This document shows, in pieces, positions 56,002-64,000 of a stretch of 64,000 nt of DNA. Numbering within the stretch: position 1 is the first letter of the stretch; each line of letters starts with the position of its first letter. The translations under genes were made by a program, and so were the position numbers. The notes beneath the pieces were generated by a model. It worked only from the letters and a program-made list of their open reading frames with translations, made no database searches and had not been told where the DNA came from. This DNA comes from Vibrio navarrensis. GTDB taxonomy: Bacteria > Pseudomonadota > Gammaproteobacteria > Enterobacterales > Vibrionaceae. The stretch covers positions 2,480,001 through 2,544,000 of the forward strand of contig NZ_CP065217.1 of assembly GCF_015767675.1 (NCBI RefSeq). The letters are read 5' to 3'.

Positions 56002-56016
56002 GCAAGAAACACGCCA
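56002..56016 (-). promoter_or_regulatory. Sigma-54 promoter upstream of fliK
   Basis: TGGCGT-GTTTC-TTGC on the minus strand matches the -24 (TGGC) and -12 (TTGC) elements with correct 5-bp spacing. It lies in the 91-bp gap between fliJ and fliK, so the fliK-to-flhB block probably has its own FlrA/FlrC-dependent start. Confidence 0.72.
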
Positions 56017-56029
56017 TTTTGAGAGCTGG

Positions 56030-56473
56030 CTAATAATGCGATTTGCGTCTAGCGTAACTGAGGGTCGAAAACTCGTCCATTTGCTTCTGTTCTCGTTTGG
56101 CTTCGGCTTTCTGTTTTTCTTGTTGCTTTCTTTCGATCATCCATTCATAGGATTTGCGCTGCTTGCGCACCTCTAACCAGTAGTGCTCACTATTTTCAAC
56201 TTGCTGTTTAAAGTGTGCTTCTGCTCCGCGCTGTTTTGCCAGCGTTTCGTCAAGCTGGTTGAGAAAGCGATTGAGATGGACAAACTGACTGGCACTCAAA
56301 CCATTTTTTCCGCGCTCGACCAGTTGCTGGCAGTAGTCGAGGCGGTACTTTTCGATCTGCTCCACCTGCCGGTAGTAACTTTCTAATTCGGCTTTCGCTT
56401 TGTTTAAGGTCAGAACCGCTTGGTTCTCCCTCTCTTTGGCCTGCTCAAGCAGAAAGTCCATCGCGTTTTCCAT
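56030..56473 (-). CDS. fliJ: Flagellar export chaperone/stalk protein FliJ
   Basis: A 147-residue, almost wholly coiled-coil protein that sits in the FliI ATPase ring like the gamma subunit of F1 and couples it to FlhA. Its charged heptads (LEQAKERENQAVLTLNKAKAELESYY in the family; core KAKAELESYYRQ) run through about residue 130. It follows fliI by 6 bp and ends the fliEFGHIJ block. Confidence 0.93.
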   Translation of the reverse strand: MENAMDFLLEQAKERENQAVLTLNKAKAELESYYRQVEQIEKYRLDYCQQLVERGKNGLSASQFVHLNRFLNQLDETLAKQRGAEAHFKQQVENSEHYWLEVRKQRKSYEWMIERKQQEKQKAEAKREQKQMDEFSTLSYARRKSHY

Positions 56474-56479
56474 CAGTGA

Positions 56480-57799
56480 TTACACTCCCAACACGTTTTT
56501 TAGCATGTTGACACACATGGCATACGGTACCGTCTCTTTCATTTGCTGCTGCAAATAGGCGTCCAATTTTGGTTTGAGGGTGAAGGCGCTATCGATGGCT
56601 TGATCCGTTCCCGGCTTATAGGCACCGATTGACACCAGATCTTGATTTTTTCGACAAATAGACAAAATTTGCCGCACGGCTTTAGACATCAACACATGCT
56701 CGTCGGTGGTGATCTGCGGCATCACACGACTGACCGATTTTTCAACGTCGATGGCAGGGTAATGCCCCGCGTCGGCCATTTCACGTGACAATACGATGTG
56801 ACCATCGAGAATCGCTCTCGACGCATCAGCTATCGGATCTTGTAAGTCGTCGCCCTCGGTAAGCACAGTAAAAAAGGCGGTAATCGAACCTTGTTGTGGC
56901 CCACCATTGCCCGCACGTTCAACCAGCGCAGGTAACTTAGCGAAAACCGACGGTGGGTAACCTTTCGTCGCTGGCGGCTCGCCGACGGACAGTGCGATTT
57001 CACGCTGCGCCTGTGCAAAACGTGTCAGAGAGTCCATCAGCAGCAATACATCCAGCCCTTGATCACGAAAGTATTCAGCAATCGTCAAGGCTGTTTGACA
57101 CCCTTTGAGGCGCATCAGTGGCGAAGCATCCGCAGGCGCGGCGACCACCACAGAACGTTTACGACCATCTTCTCCGAGGATCTCCTCGATGAACTCTTTC
57201 ACTTCTCGTCCCCGCTCACCAATCAGCCCAACCACCACCACTTGCGCCGTGGTGCCACGCGTCATCATTCCAAGCGTGACCGATTTACCGACACCAGAAC
57301 CGGCGAATAGCCCGATACGCTGCCCCTTCCCGACGGTCAGCAAACCATTAATCGCTTTTAATCCGACATCCAAAGGCTCTGTGATCGGTTTGCGCGTCAA
57401 AGGATTCATAGGTTGGGCATTGAAAGAAGCACGATGCTCGGTATAAATCGGCCCCAATCCATCAAGCGGATTGCCCACACCATCAATCACTCGGCCAAGC
57501 AGCTCCATGCCTACGGGCAAACCACTTTCACCTGTTAATGGCGTCACTTTAGCGCCGGGTAAAATTCCCGTGATCTGCTCACTGGGCATCAAAAACAGGT
57601 TATCGCCCGAGAAGCCAACCACTTCGGCCTCCATTTGCCCAGTCATCGTCTCGACCAAACAGAGGCTGCCGATAGGCGCGCGACAACCGGTCGCTTCTAA
57701 TGTCAAACCAATCACGCGCACCAATTTGCCAGCGGCAACTGGGCGTGTAGTCAACCCTTGCACTTTGTAACTTTTCAGTCGCTCCGCCAGCGAAATCAT
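56480..57799 (-). CDS. fliI: Flagellum-specific ATPase FliI
   Basis: The hexameric ATPase that energises export substrate delivery, related to F1 beta. The 439 residues hold an N-terminal beta barrel, Walker [16 protein letters not shown] near 163-177, Walker B ([17 protein letters not shown]), and the catalytic Glu in [10 protein letters not shown]. Its ATG overlaps the fliH stop by one base. Confidence 0.96.
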   Translation of the reverse strand: MISLAERLKSYKVQGLTTRPVAAGKLVRVIGLTLEATGCRAPIGSLCLVETMTGQMEAEVVGFSGDNLFLMPSEQITGILPGAKVTPLTGESGLPVGMELLGRVIDGVGNPLDGLGPIYTEHRASFNAQPMNPLTRKPITEPLDVGLKAINGLLTVGKGQRIGLFAGSGVGKSVTLGMMTRGTTAQVVVVGLIGERGREVKEFIEEILGEDGRKRSVVVAAPADASPLMRLKGCQTALTIAEYFRDQGLDVLLLMDSLTRFAQAQREIALSVGEPPATKGYPPSVFAKLPALVERAGNGGPQQGSITAFFTVLTEGDDLQDPIADASRAILDGHIVLSREMADAGHYPAIDVEKSVSRVMPQITTDEHVLMSKAVRQILSICRKNQDLVSIGAYKPGTDQAIDSAFTLKPKLDAYLQQQMKETVPYAMCVNMLKNVLGV

Positions 57800-58596
57800 T
57801 ATTCGCCCCCGTGGTGACGATTGGTGCCACAGAAATTTTGTATCACGTGTTTGATGCGTTCTTCCATGCGATAGCTGACGCTCGACTCGCCAGCTTCAAT
57901 CTGCACATCGCCACGATTGAGTGACGGCTCAGAGACCAGTGTCCAGTTACGAAACGCCAGATCGTCTTCACCGTATGAGGAACGGACAATGTCGACATCT
58001 TCAGGGTTAAGATGCAACGTGATGGGATGACCAGAGATAGGTAAGCTCTCTACCGAGGCTTTAATGGTATCAAGAATGATCTGCGGGTTGGTTTGCACCT
58101 CAACGTGAACCACCTCTTTCACCAAACAAAGCACCATGTCCACCAGTTGCTTTTCGACTTGGTTACTCATCAGCTCAAGCGGCTGAGCAAATTGATTGGC
58201 AAGGTTAACAAACGTTTCAACTTGTTGTTTCACATGATCTTCGCCGGCGGCAATGCCTTCCGCTTTGCCTTGTTCTAAACCTTCTGCTTGACCGACCGCA
58301 AAGCCCTCTTCCTTGCCTTTTTCAAAACCTTGTTTGAAGCCAGCCTCTTGACCTTGAAACAACCCTTCCTGATAAGCCCCTTGCTTTATGAGCTCAATTT
58401 GTTCTTCGGTTAATTCAAGAACTGGCTCTTCTTCTGCTTTCTCAAAGTCGGGCATCCAGCCGGGGTCATAGTTAAAAGCGGTCTCTTTCGCTTGTTTGTT
58501 TACCTCAGCACCGTAATCCGGCAAGCCCCAGCGTTTTGGCTGTGGAACCGCGTCATCTTCGCCAGGACGAATAAAACCACGTTTTCTTTCCGCCAT
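57799..58596 (-). CDS. fliH: Flagellar assembly protein FliH
   Basis: The stator-like regulator that binds FliI and anchors it at the C-ring through FliN. The 265 residues open [15 protein letters not shown]; a conserved Trp lies near the N-terminus (KRWGLPDYG). A run of glycines at every fourth position from Gly78 to Gly118 forms ten consecutive GxxxG repeats, a known FliH trait and here a long one. The C-terminal domain resembles the F1 delta subunit. I chose the ATG at 58596, with AAAGGTG upstream; nine more codons to an earlier ATG are not conserved. Confidence 0.94.
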   Translation of the reverse strand: MAERKRGFIRPGEDDAVPQPKRWGLPDYGAEVNKQAKETAFNYDPGWMPDFEKAEEEPVLELTEEQIELIKQGAYQEGLFQGQEAGFKQGFEKGKEEGFAVGQAEGLEQGKAEGIAAGEDHVKQQVETFVNLANQFAQPLELMSNQVEKQLVDMVLCLVKEVVHVEVQTNPQIILDTIKASVESLPISGHPITLHLNPEDVDIVRSSYGEDDLAFRNWTLVSEPSLNRGDVQIEAGESSVSYRMEERIKHVIQNFCGTNRHHGGE

Positions 58597-58616
58597 GCAT
58601 TTACACCTTTGTACAG

Positions 58617-58640
58617 AAAACAACGCCCCGAAACGGGGCG
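58617..58640 (-). terminator. Hairpin between fliG and fliH, possible attenuator
   Basis: CGCCCCG AAA CGGGGCG is a GC-rich 7-bp stem with a 3-nt loop in the 57-bp gap. On the minus strand it is followed by TTGTTTTC, a weak T-tract. It could cause partial termination or mark an mRNA processing point that sets more FliF/FliG than FliH-J. Confidence 0.5.
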
Positions 58641-58653
58641 AGGAAATTGTCGA

Positions 58654-59709
58654 TTAGAGGAACTCGTCTGCGCCACCGGAGAGCATAATTTCGCCACTGT
58701 CGGCCAGTCGCCTTGCGATAGCGAGGATCTCTTTTTGCGCGGCTTCCACGTCGGCTACCCGCACTGGCGGCATCGCTTCGATATCGTCGCGCATCATCTC
58801 AGCAGCACGTTTCGACATGTTCTTGAAGATCTTGTCGCGCAAACCATCGTCGGCGCCTTTGAGTGCTTTTTGCAGCACATCCTGAGGAACATCACGCAGC
58901 AACTTCTGAATACCTTGGTCGTCCACTTCGATGAGGTTCTCGAATACGAACATCAGATCTTGGATCTGCGTTGCCAAATCTTCGTCCTGATCGCGTATTT
59001 GCTCCATCAACAAGCCTTCGACGTTGTTGTCGAGGTAGTTCATGATTTCAGCCGCTGCTTTCAGGCCGCCAATTTTCGCCGCCTGCGCACCCGCTTGACC
59101 AGCAAACTGCTTCTCCATGATTTCATTCAGCTCTGCCAGTGCAGACGGTTGAACTTCTTCTAAGTTAGCGATACGCATCATCAAATCCAAGCGTACCCGC
59201 TCTGGGAACTGGGAGATGATTTCCGCTGATTGATCCGCTTCCAGATAGGACAATACAATCGTTTGAATTTGTGGGTGCTCGTTAACAATGATGCTCGCCA
59301 CTTGTCTTGGGTCCATCCACTTCAAGGAATCCAGACCTTTAGAGCCTGTGCCGAGAAGGATTTGGTCAACCAAGTTATTGGCTTTGTCTTCACCCAGTGC
59401 CGCGATGAGCGCATTGCGCATGAAGTCTTCGCTGCCCATACCAATGTTGGTGTATTTCTGGATATCTTCCAGAAACGCTCGGTGCACCGCCGATACTTTG
59501 TCTTGGCTGAGATCTTTGGCTTTCGCCATGGCACTGCCCACCCGCTGAACCTGTTTCGGTTCCAAGTGACGGATAATGCCTGCCGCATCTTGCTCATTGA
59601 GGCTCAGCAGCAAAATCGCTGCTTTTTCTTCGCCAGTGATGGTCGAAATATCGATTCCTGTTGAATCCATCTCGCCGTTTGCTTCCTGATTTGCAATTTC
59701 GTTAGCCAT
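58654..59709 (-). CDS. fliG: Flagellar motor switch protein FliG
   Basis: The torque-generating rotor protein between FliF and FliM. The 351 residues have N-terminal, middle and C-terminal armadillo-like domains: the EHPQ motif in IVNEHPQIQTIVLSYL and the C-terminal torque helix with charged residues (LRDKIFKNMSKRAAEMMRDD). It overlaps fliF by 8 bp. Confidence 0.96.
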   Translation of the reverse strand: MANEIANQEANGEMDSTGIDISTITGEEKAAILLLSLNEQDAAGIIRHLEPKQVQRVGSAMAKAKDLSQDKVSAVHRAFLEDIQKYTNIGMGSEDFMRNALIAALGEDKANNLVDQILLGTGSKGLDSLKWMDPRQVASIIVNEHPQIQTIVLSYLEADQSAEIISQFPERVRLDLMMRIANLEEVQPSALAELNEIMEKQFAGQAGAQAAKIGGLKAAAEIMNYLDNNVEGLLMEQIRDQDEDLATQIQDLMFVFENLIEVDDQGIQKLLRDVPQDVLQKALKGADDGLRDKIFKNMSKRAAEMMRDDIEAMPPVRVADVEAAQKEILAIARRLADSGEIMLSGGADEFL

Positions 59710-61447
59710 TTGTCATCCAATTCTTCACAACTTGAGCCGCCAGCTCAGGCTCGTTTGCAACCAATGCACGCACTGCTTTCAACACATCTTCATCTTTGTG
59801 CAGATTTGGCAGGTCGATGCTTGACCCAAATTCAAACAACTCACTACTTTCGATGTCACTGCCAATCAAGCTGGTTTCACCATCGGCGCCAATCGGCAGA
59901 CCATCAGGCCCGTACATTTCGTTTTCATCGTCACTAGCAGGGTTGAGCAGTTTCTTCATCGCTGGACGAATTAACACCAACACCACCACAATGATCACCA
60001 AGGCACTTGCGAACCAGCGCACCCAGTCGTTGAAGTTTGGATGTTCCCAAATCGGTACGTCAGCCAGCTTTTCAGGTTCCTGTTCAGCAAACTGCATACT
60101 TAATACATTGAGTAAGTCGCCACGGTTTTCGTTAAAACCTACCGTACCAATCAGCACTTGGCGGATAGCATTAATTTCCGCTTCGCTACGAGGAGTATAG
60201 GTGACATTGCCGTTATCCGGATTGAGCGCTGCGCGATCTTTGATCGCCACTGACACCGTCTGACGCGTCACGATACCTGTCTGCTTTCGTTCATGACTGA
60301 TGGTAGTATCGAGCTCAAAGTTCCGCGTCGACTCTTTACGTACCGAACCTTGGCCCGTCACCGACCCGTCTTTCATTTGAGCGACATCTTGCGGGATAGA
60401 GGCATCTGCCGGCGGTTGATTGCTGAGTGCGCCCGGCACACCCGCCACCATGTTGGCGTTGTTGTAATCTTCTAACGCGTACTCACTACGCGTGGCTGGG
60501 GTATTGGGGTCAAACGCCTTTCGCGTTTGCTCGACCGCACTGAAGTCCATTTCAATATCAACTTGCGCGGTATAATTGCCAAAACCCAAAATGGGGATCA
60601 ACACGGAATCAATTTTTTCTCGCAGCATCTGCTCTTGACTGCGCTCTAGCTCTTGCTCTTTACGCCGAGCTGCGGAAACTGGATCTTGTGAACCGGAGTT
60701 AAGCAATCGACCATGTTGATCAGTGACGGTGACGCGAGAGGTTTTCATGCCCGGTACGGCGCTCGCCACCATGTCGACAATCGAATCCACTTCTTGCTGT
60801 TTGAGGTTGGCACCTGTGCCTAACGTCAAAAATACCGAAGCGGAAGCCTCTTGATTGTGGCGCACAAACACGCTTTGCTTAGGCAGGGCAAGCAATACAC
60901 GCGCTTTGCGCACTTGCTTCATCTCTTCAATGGCTTTGGCTAGCTGTCGTTCACGGCTGAGTTTCAAACGTTCTTGTTCTAGACGTTGAGAAACGCCAAA
61001 ACCCATGTCTTGCAGCAGAATATCATCACCAGCTTGGGTATTTTGATTCAGTCCCGAGCGAACCATATCCAATTTAATCGAGTTAAATTCGCTGGCTTCC
61101 ACCAAAATGGTGTTGCCATCGAGTTTGTAATTGATTTTTTGTTGATCGAGATGATCGAGAACCGGGATCAGCTCTTCGGTTTCGAAAATTCCCAACGGAC
61201 GCATTTCTGGCTCTTTTACCCAGAAAAACAACATGACGATCAGCGCCACACAAATGGAAATGGAAACCACAAGAACAATCTGACGCAACAGATCAAGATC
61301 ACCAACGGCCATATCAAATTTGGATGAACTGCGCTCATCCAAATCTGGGTTTTGTCCGTCGAGATCCATGTCTGATTGAGCAACCATGGCGTTGTTGGAT
61401 GCTCCATCAGTCACCGTCAGATCCGTTGATTTCTTCTCTTCAGCCAC
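59702..61447 (-). CDS. fliF: Flagellar MS-ring protein FliF
   Basis: Forms the MS ring in the inner membrane. The 581 residues show an acidic N-terminal tail, membrane helix 1 (about 50-73, LRQIVLVVSISICVALIVML), a large periplasmic ring-building region with the SGLNQNTQ and ARVLLALP segments, membrane helix 2 (about 470-490), and the C-terminal FliG-binding tail (ALVANEPELAAQVVKNWM). Confidence 0.96.
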   Translation of the reverse strand: MAEEKKSTDLTVTDGASNNAMVAQSDMDLDGQNPDLDERSSSKFDMAVGDLDLLRQIVLVVSISICVALIVMLFFWVKEPEMRPLGIFETEELIPVLDHLDQQKINYKLDGNTILVEASEFNSIKLDMVRSGLNQNTQAGDDILLQDMGFGVSQRLEQERLKLSRERQLAKAIEEMKQVRKARVLLALPKQSVFVRHNQEASASVFLTLGTGANLKQQEVDSIVDMVASAVPGMKTSRVTVTDQHGRLLNSGSQDPVSAARRKEQELERSQEQMLREKIDSVLIPILGFGNYTAQVDIEMDFSAVEQTRKAFDPNTPATRSEYALEDYNNANMVAGVPGALSNQPPADASIPQDVAQMKDGSVTGQGSVRKESTRNFELDTTISHERKQTGIVTRQTVSVAIKDRAALNPDNGNVTYTPRSEAEINAIRQVLIGTVGFNENRGDLLNVLSMQFAEQEPEKLADVPIWEHPNFNDWVRWFASALVIIVVVLVLIRPAMKKLLNPASDDENEMYGPDGLPIGADGETSLIGSDIESSELFEFGSSIDLPNLHKDEDVLKAVRALVANEPELAAQVVKNWMTNG

Positions 61448-61463
61448 AATGTACTACCTAAAT

Positions 61464-61775
61464 TCAGACTGGCATATTCATGAGGTCTTTGTATGCCTCA
61501 ATAAGCTTGTTTCTTACCTGCAAGGTGGCTTCAAACGCCACACTGGATTTGTTCCTGGCAATCATGACATCAGAAAGCGATACATCCGCATCGCCGCGGT
61601 CAAAACGGGTTTGCAAATCACTGGATGACTTCTGCAACGCGTTCACATTATTGATGGCCTGACTCAGTATATTGCCAAAATCAGCACTGACTTTCGCCCC
61701 CGTCGCTGGCGCAGATGCGTTGGTCGCCTCTAACATCATGGCGCGCATTTCACCTTGTAATCCGTCAATTCTCAT
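61464..61775 (-). CDS. fliE: Flagellar hook-basal body protein FliE
   Basis: A 103-residue rod adaptor that joins the MS ring to the rod. The C-terminal family signature is SLSDVMIARNKSSVAFEATLQVRNKL. I chose the ATG at 61775 with a GAGGTG site; an upstream in-frame ATG at 61832 falls inside the sigma-54 promoter and cannot be the start. It leads the fliEFGHIJ operon. Confidence 0.95.
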   Translation of the reverse strand: MRIDGLQGEMRAMMLEATNASAPATGAKVSADFGNILSQAINNVNALQKSSSDLQTRFDRGDADVSLSDVMIARNKSSVAFEATLQVRNKLIEAYKDLMNMPV

Positions 61776-61828
61776 CTTCACCTCAACGCCAAAAGTTTGA
61801 CCAGACACTTCGCTGTAATATTGACAAC

Positions 61829-61843
61829 GCAATTAGCATGCCA
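61829..61843 (-). promoter_or_regulatory. Sigma-54 promoter of fliE
   Basis: TGGCAT-GCTAA-TTGC on the minus strand is nearly the consensus -24/-12 promoter with exact 5-bp spacing, 54 bp before the fliE start. The transcript would begin near 61816. In Vibrio this operon is activated by FlrA with sigma-54. Confidence 0.88.
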
Positions 61844-61895
61844 TACCAAAGACACAGTTTACCCTTTCTTGACTAAACTGACCAACAGCGAGCTC

Positions 61896-63308
61896 TCATC
61901 CCGGGATATCGATACCAGCATCACGCATCTTAGCCAACTTATAGCGCAACGTTCGCGGGCTGATACCCAGTTTTTCCGCCATCTCTTTGCGGCGACCTTG
62001 GCATTCAATTAAAGTCTCTAAAATGATGGCATACTCTTGATCTCGTAATTCGCTACCTAAGCTATCTACGCCAACGATACTACGGCTAAACGCATCAGGC
62101 TGCGCGACCAGTTTGACGTCCGGCACTACGGCATCACTGGTCTGCTGCACCACATTTTGTAAACTGTTGGCATCTTGCCAGTCCACCCCTTCTAACAGGA
62201 TATGATCCTGCTCGATATCGCTGTTTTCACTTAAGATGAGGGCGCGCTGCACCACGTTGTCTAGCTCGCGCACGTTACCCGGCCAAGGATAATGAGTGAG
62301 TTTGTCCAGCGCTTGAGGTGAGAAACGAGGCACCGCAATCCCCTGTTTCATGCAGTGACGCTCTGCCAGATGTTTGGCGAGCGGTACGATATCCCCTTGG
62401 CGCTCACGTAGCGCAGGCCAAGTCAATGGGAAAACATTCAGACGGTAATACAAATCCTCTCGGAAATTCCCTTCGGAAACATACTGCTTTAAGTCACGGT
62501 TACTGGTGGCTAGGACGCGCACGTCCAACTTGATGCTCTTGCGGCTACCCAAGCGCTCGACTTCTCGCTCTTGCAGTACACGCAGCAGTTTGGCTTGTAG
62601 GTTGAGATCCATTTCACTGATCTCGTCTAGTAGAATCGTGCCACCTTGCGCCTGTTCAAATTTCCCCGGGCAAGCTTGTACGGCACCAGTGAACGCCCCT
62701 TTTTCGTAGCCAAACAAGGTGGCTTCTAGCATGTTATCCGGGATCGCGGCACAGTTAATCGCGACAAATGGCCCGTCTTTGCGCAGCGACGCATTGTGAA
62801 TGTAACGCGACAATACTTCTTTGCCCGAACCACTTGGGCCAAGCACCATCACGTTGGCGTCGGTGCGCGCCACTTTTTCGGCCAGCGCAAGCAGTCGTAA
62901 GCTCTTTTCATCCGCCACTACGGCGTCACCATTGTCGTCCGACTTGACAGGGGCGTAACGGCTGACCATGTTGAGCAAGACTTCTGGCGCGAAAGGCTTG
63001 GCCATGTAGTCAATCGCCCCTTCTTTCATCGCTGACACGGCGTCTTCAATATTGGCATACGCTGTCATCAGCAACACAGGCAAATTTGGCCAATTTTGCT
63101 TAATGCTGCGCAATAACGCGAGCCCTCCCATGCCGGCCATTTGTACGTCAGAGACCACAATATCCACCGAATGGGCTTTGAGTTTGAGTAGCGCATCTTC
63201 GGCGCAATCCGCTTCGAGCCATTCATACCCCGCTAATGCCAATGTATCGACCAGCGCTTCGCGCAGACCTTCGTCGTCTTCTACGATTAACACCTTGCTT
63301 TGAGCCAT
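61896..63308 (-). CDS. flrC: Sigma-54-dependent flagellar response regulator FlrC
   Basis: Activates class III flagellar genes after phosphorylation by FlrB. The 470 residues have a receiver domain with Asp54 (IVVSDVQMAGMG), an AAA+ domain with Walker A GPSGSGKE near 165, the sigma-54 contact loop GAFTGA, and Walker B GGTILLDEISEM, and a C-terminal Fis-type helix-turn-helix (RRKEMAEKLGISPRTLRYKL). The stop lies 120 bp before the fliE start. It follows flrB by 18 bp. Confidence 0.96.
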   Translation of the reverse strand: MAQSKVLIVEDDEGLREALVDTLALAGYEWLEADCAEDALLKLKAHSVDIVVSDVQMAGMGGLALLRSIKQNWPNLPVLLMTAYANIEDAVSAMKEGAIDYMAKPFAPEVLLNMVSRYAPVKSDDNGDAVVADEKSLRLLALAEKVARTDANVMVLGPSGSGKEVLSRYIHNASLRKDGPFVAINCAAIPDNMLEATLFGYEKGAFTGAVQACPGKFEQAQGGTILLDEISEMDLNLQAKLLRVLQEREVERLGSRKSIKLDVRVLATSNRDLKQYVSEGNFREDLYYRLNVFPLTWPALRERQGDIVPLAKHLAERHCMKQGIAVPRFSPQALDKLTHYPWPGNVRELDNVVQRALILSENSDIEQDHILLEGVDWQDANSLQNVVQQTSDAVVPDVKLVAQPDAFSRSIVGVDSLGSELRDQEYAIILETLIECQGRRKEMAEKLGISPRTLRYKLAKMRDAGIDIPG

Positions 63309-63326
63309 TTCAGATCTCCAATGTGG

Positions 63327-64000
63327 TTAATTCTCTGCTTCCGTCGAAGCAAGCTGAGTGCGCTCAAGAGGTAGACACATGGTAAAGCACGCGCCATCGC
63401 CCTCTTCAGAAAGTAGTTCTAGCCGTCCATCATGAGCACGACATACCATTTGCACGACCGCTAAGCCAAGGCCGGTGCCTTGTGAGCGAGTAGTGAAAAA
63501 GGGTTCCATTATCTTGTTTTGTAATTCTTTGGGTACGCCCGGGCCGCTGTCTTGCACCGAAATGCGCAGCTCGCCATTCACCGGGCGGAAATAGACATCG
63601 ATCTGGGCTTCTTTTCCGGCGATCTGGATAGCATTCATCACCAGATTACTCAAAGCAGAAGCGATGGCATTCACATTACCGAGTATTTGCGTCTGCTCAC
63701 CTTCTACTTCTTGGCAGTAGTCAATCTGGTTACTACGTAGCGCTGTTTCGACCATCGGTTGATATTCACTCACCAGTTGCTCGATAGTAAACGGTTTGAT
63801 GACTTTATTGTCGCCCCCCTTGGCGAACAACAACATATCATTGACCTGCTTTTCCAAATCTTGCAAGCGATCCATCAACTTGGATTGAAAACGCTCCCGC
63901 GTAGCAGTGGGCAAATTGGGTGCCCCCAAGTTCGATGCATAAAGCATAGCACTCGAAAGAGGGGTTCTAACTTGGTGGGCCAGTGAAGCCACCATTCGGC
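63327..64000 (-). CDS. flrB: Flagellar sensor kinase FlrB (5' end outside window)
   Basis: The soluble histidine kinase partner of FlrC. The visible C-terminal part (about 224 residues) has the H-box MVASLAHQVRTPLSSAM with the phospho-acceptor His, the N-box NLVMNAIQIAG, the G1 motif DSGPGVP, and the G2 motif GTGLGLAVVQ. No membrane segment is in this portion. The frame is open through base 64000, so the start and PAS-like N-terminal part lie outside. Confidence 0.94.
   Translation of the reverse strand, partial: RMVASLAHQVRTPLSSAMLYASNLGAPNLPTATRERFQSKLMDRLQDLEKQVNDMLLFAKGGDNKVIKPFTIEQLVSEYQPMVETALRSNQIDYCQEVEGEQTQILGNVNAIASALSNLVMNAIQIAGKEAQIDVYFRPVNGELRISVQDSGPGVPKELQNKIMEPFFTTRSQGTGLGLAVVQMVCRAHDGRLELLSEEGDGACFTMCLPLERTQLASTEAEN

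Noticed and set aside
61776..61832. A 19-codon N-terminal extension of FliE.
   Set aside because: The extra start lies inside the sigma-54 promoter, upstream of the predicted transcript start.

Overview
This window is Vibrio chromosomal sequence, most likely chromosome 1 of a V. vulnificus/V. parahaemolyticus-type species. The gene families support this: a polar-flagellum locus with FlrB/FlrC, FlhF and FlhG; the ParC/ParP chemotaxis-array localisation genes inside the che operon; SmrB and EpmC next to aroC/prmB; and two tandem fadL genes beside fadIJ. I found no tRNA, rRNA, CRISPR array, IS element, phage or integron cassette. It reads as core genome.

Region 1 (1-15.2 kb) is housekeeping: the 5' part of fimV (polar hub protein, cut by the window edge), asd, pdxB, fabB with a FarS-like sRNA in its 3' UTR, divergent mnmC, a flavin reductase, yfcL, epmC, a TRIC-type membrane protein, aroC, prmB, smrB and sixA. 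Region 2 (15.5-27.9 kb) is a lipid module: a cytoplasmic M16 protease, fadJ and fadI with a clear FadR operator on their promoter, a structured RNA candidate behind a CRP/FNR-like site, an ECF sigma factor with a DUF3379 membrane protein (likely anti-sigma), two FadL porins and MlaA. Region 3 (27.9-35.0 kb) is the System I cytochrome c maturation operon ccmABCDEFGHI.

Region 4 (35.2-64 kb) is the chemotaxis and polar flagellar cluster, all on the minus strand. In transcription order it is flrB (partial)-flrC, fliEFGHIJ, fliKLMNOPQR-flhB, flhA-flhF-flhG-fliA-cheY-cheZ-cheA-cheB-parC-parP-cheW-DUF2802. Good sigma-54 promoter matches stand in front of fliE, fliK and flhA. This fits the Vibrio hierarchy, in which FlrA/FlrC and sigma-54 drive export and basal-body genes and FliA serves late genes.

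The regulation links up. FadR probably activates fabB (site near -40) and represses fadIJ (operator over the start site), and FarS from the fabB mRNA is known in V. cholerae to repress fatty-acid oxidation. FimV, ParC/ParP, FlhF and FlhG together place the flagellum and chemoreceptor arrays at the pole. The most interesting unexplained piece is the 22.0-22.2 kb intergenic region: a CRP/FNR-like site, a -10 element without a -35, several helices, a 7-codon ORF and a strong terminator, all on one strand between fadI and the ECF sigma gene.
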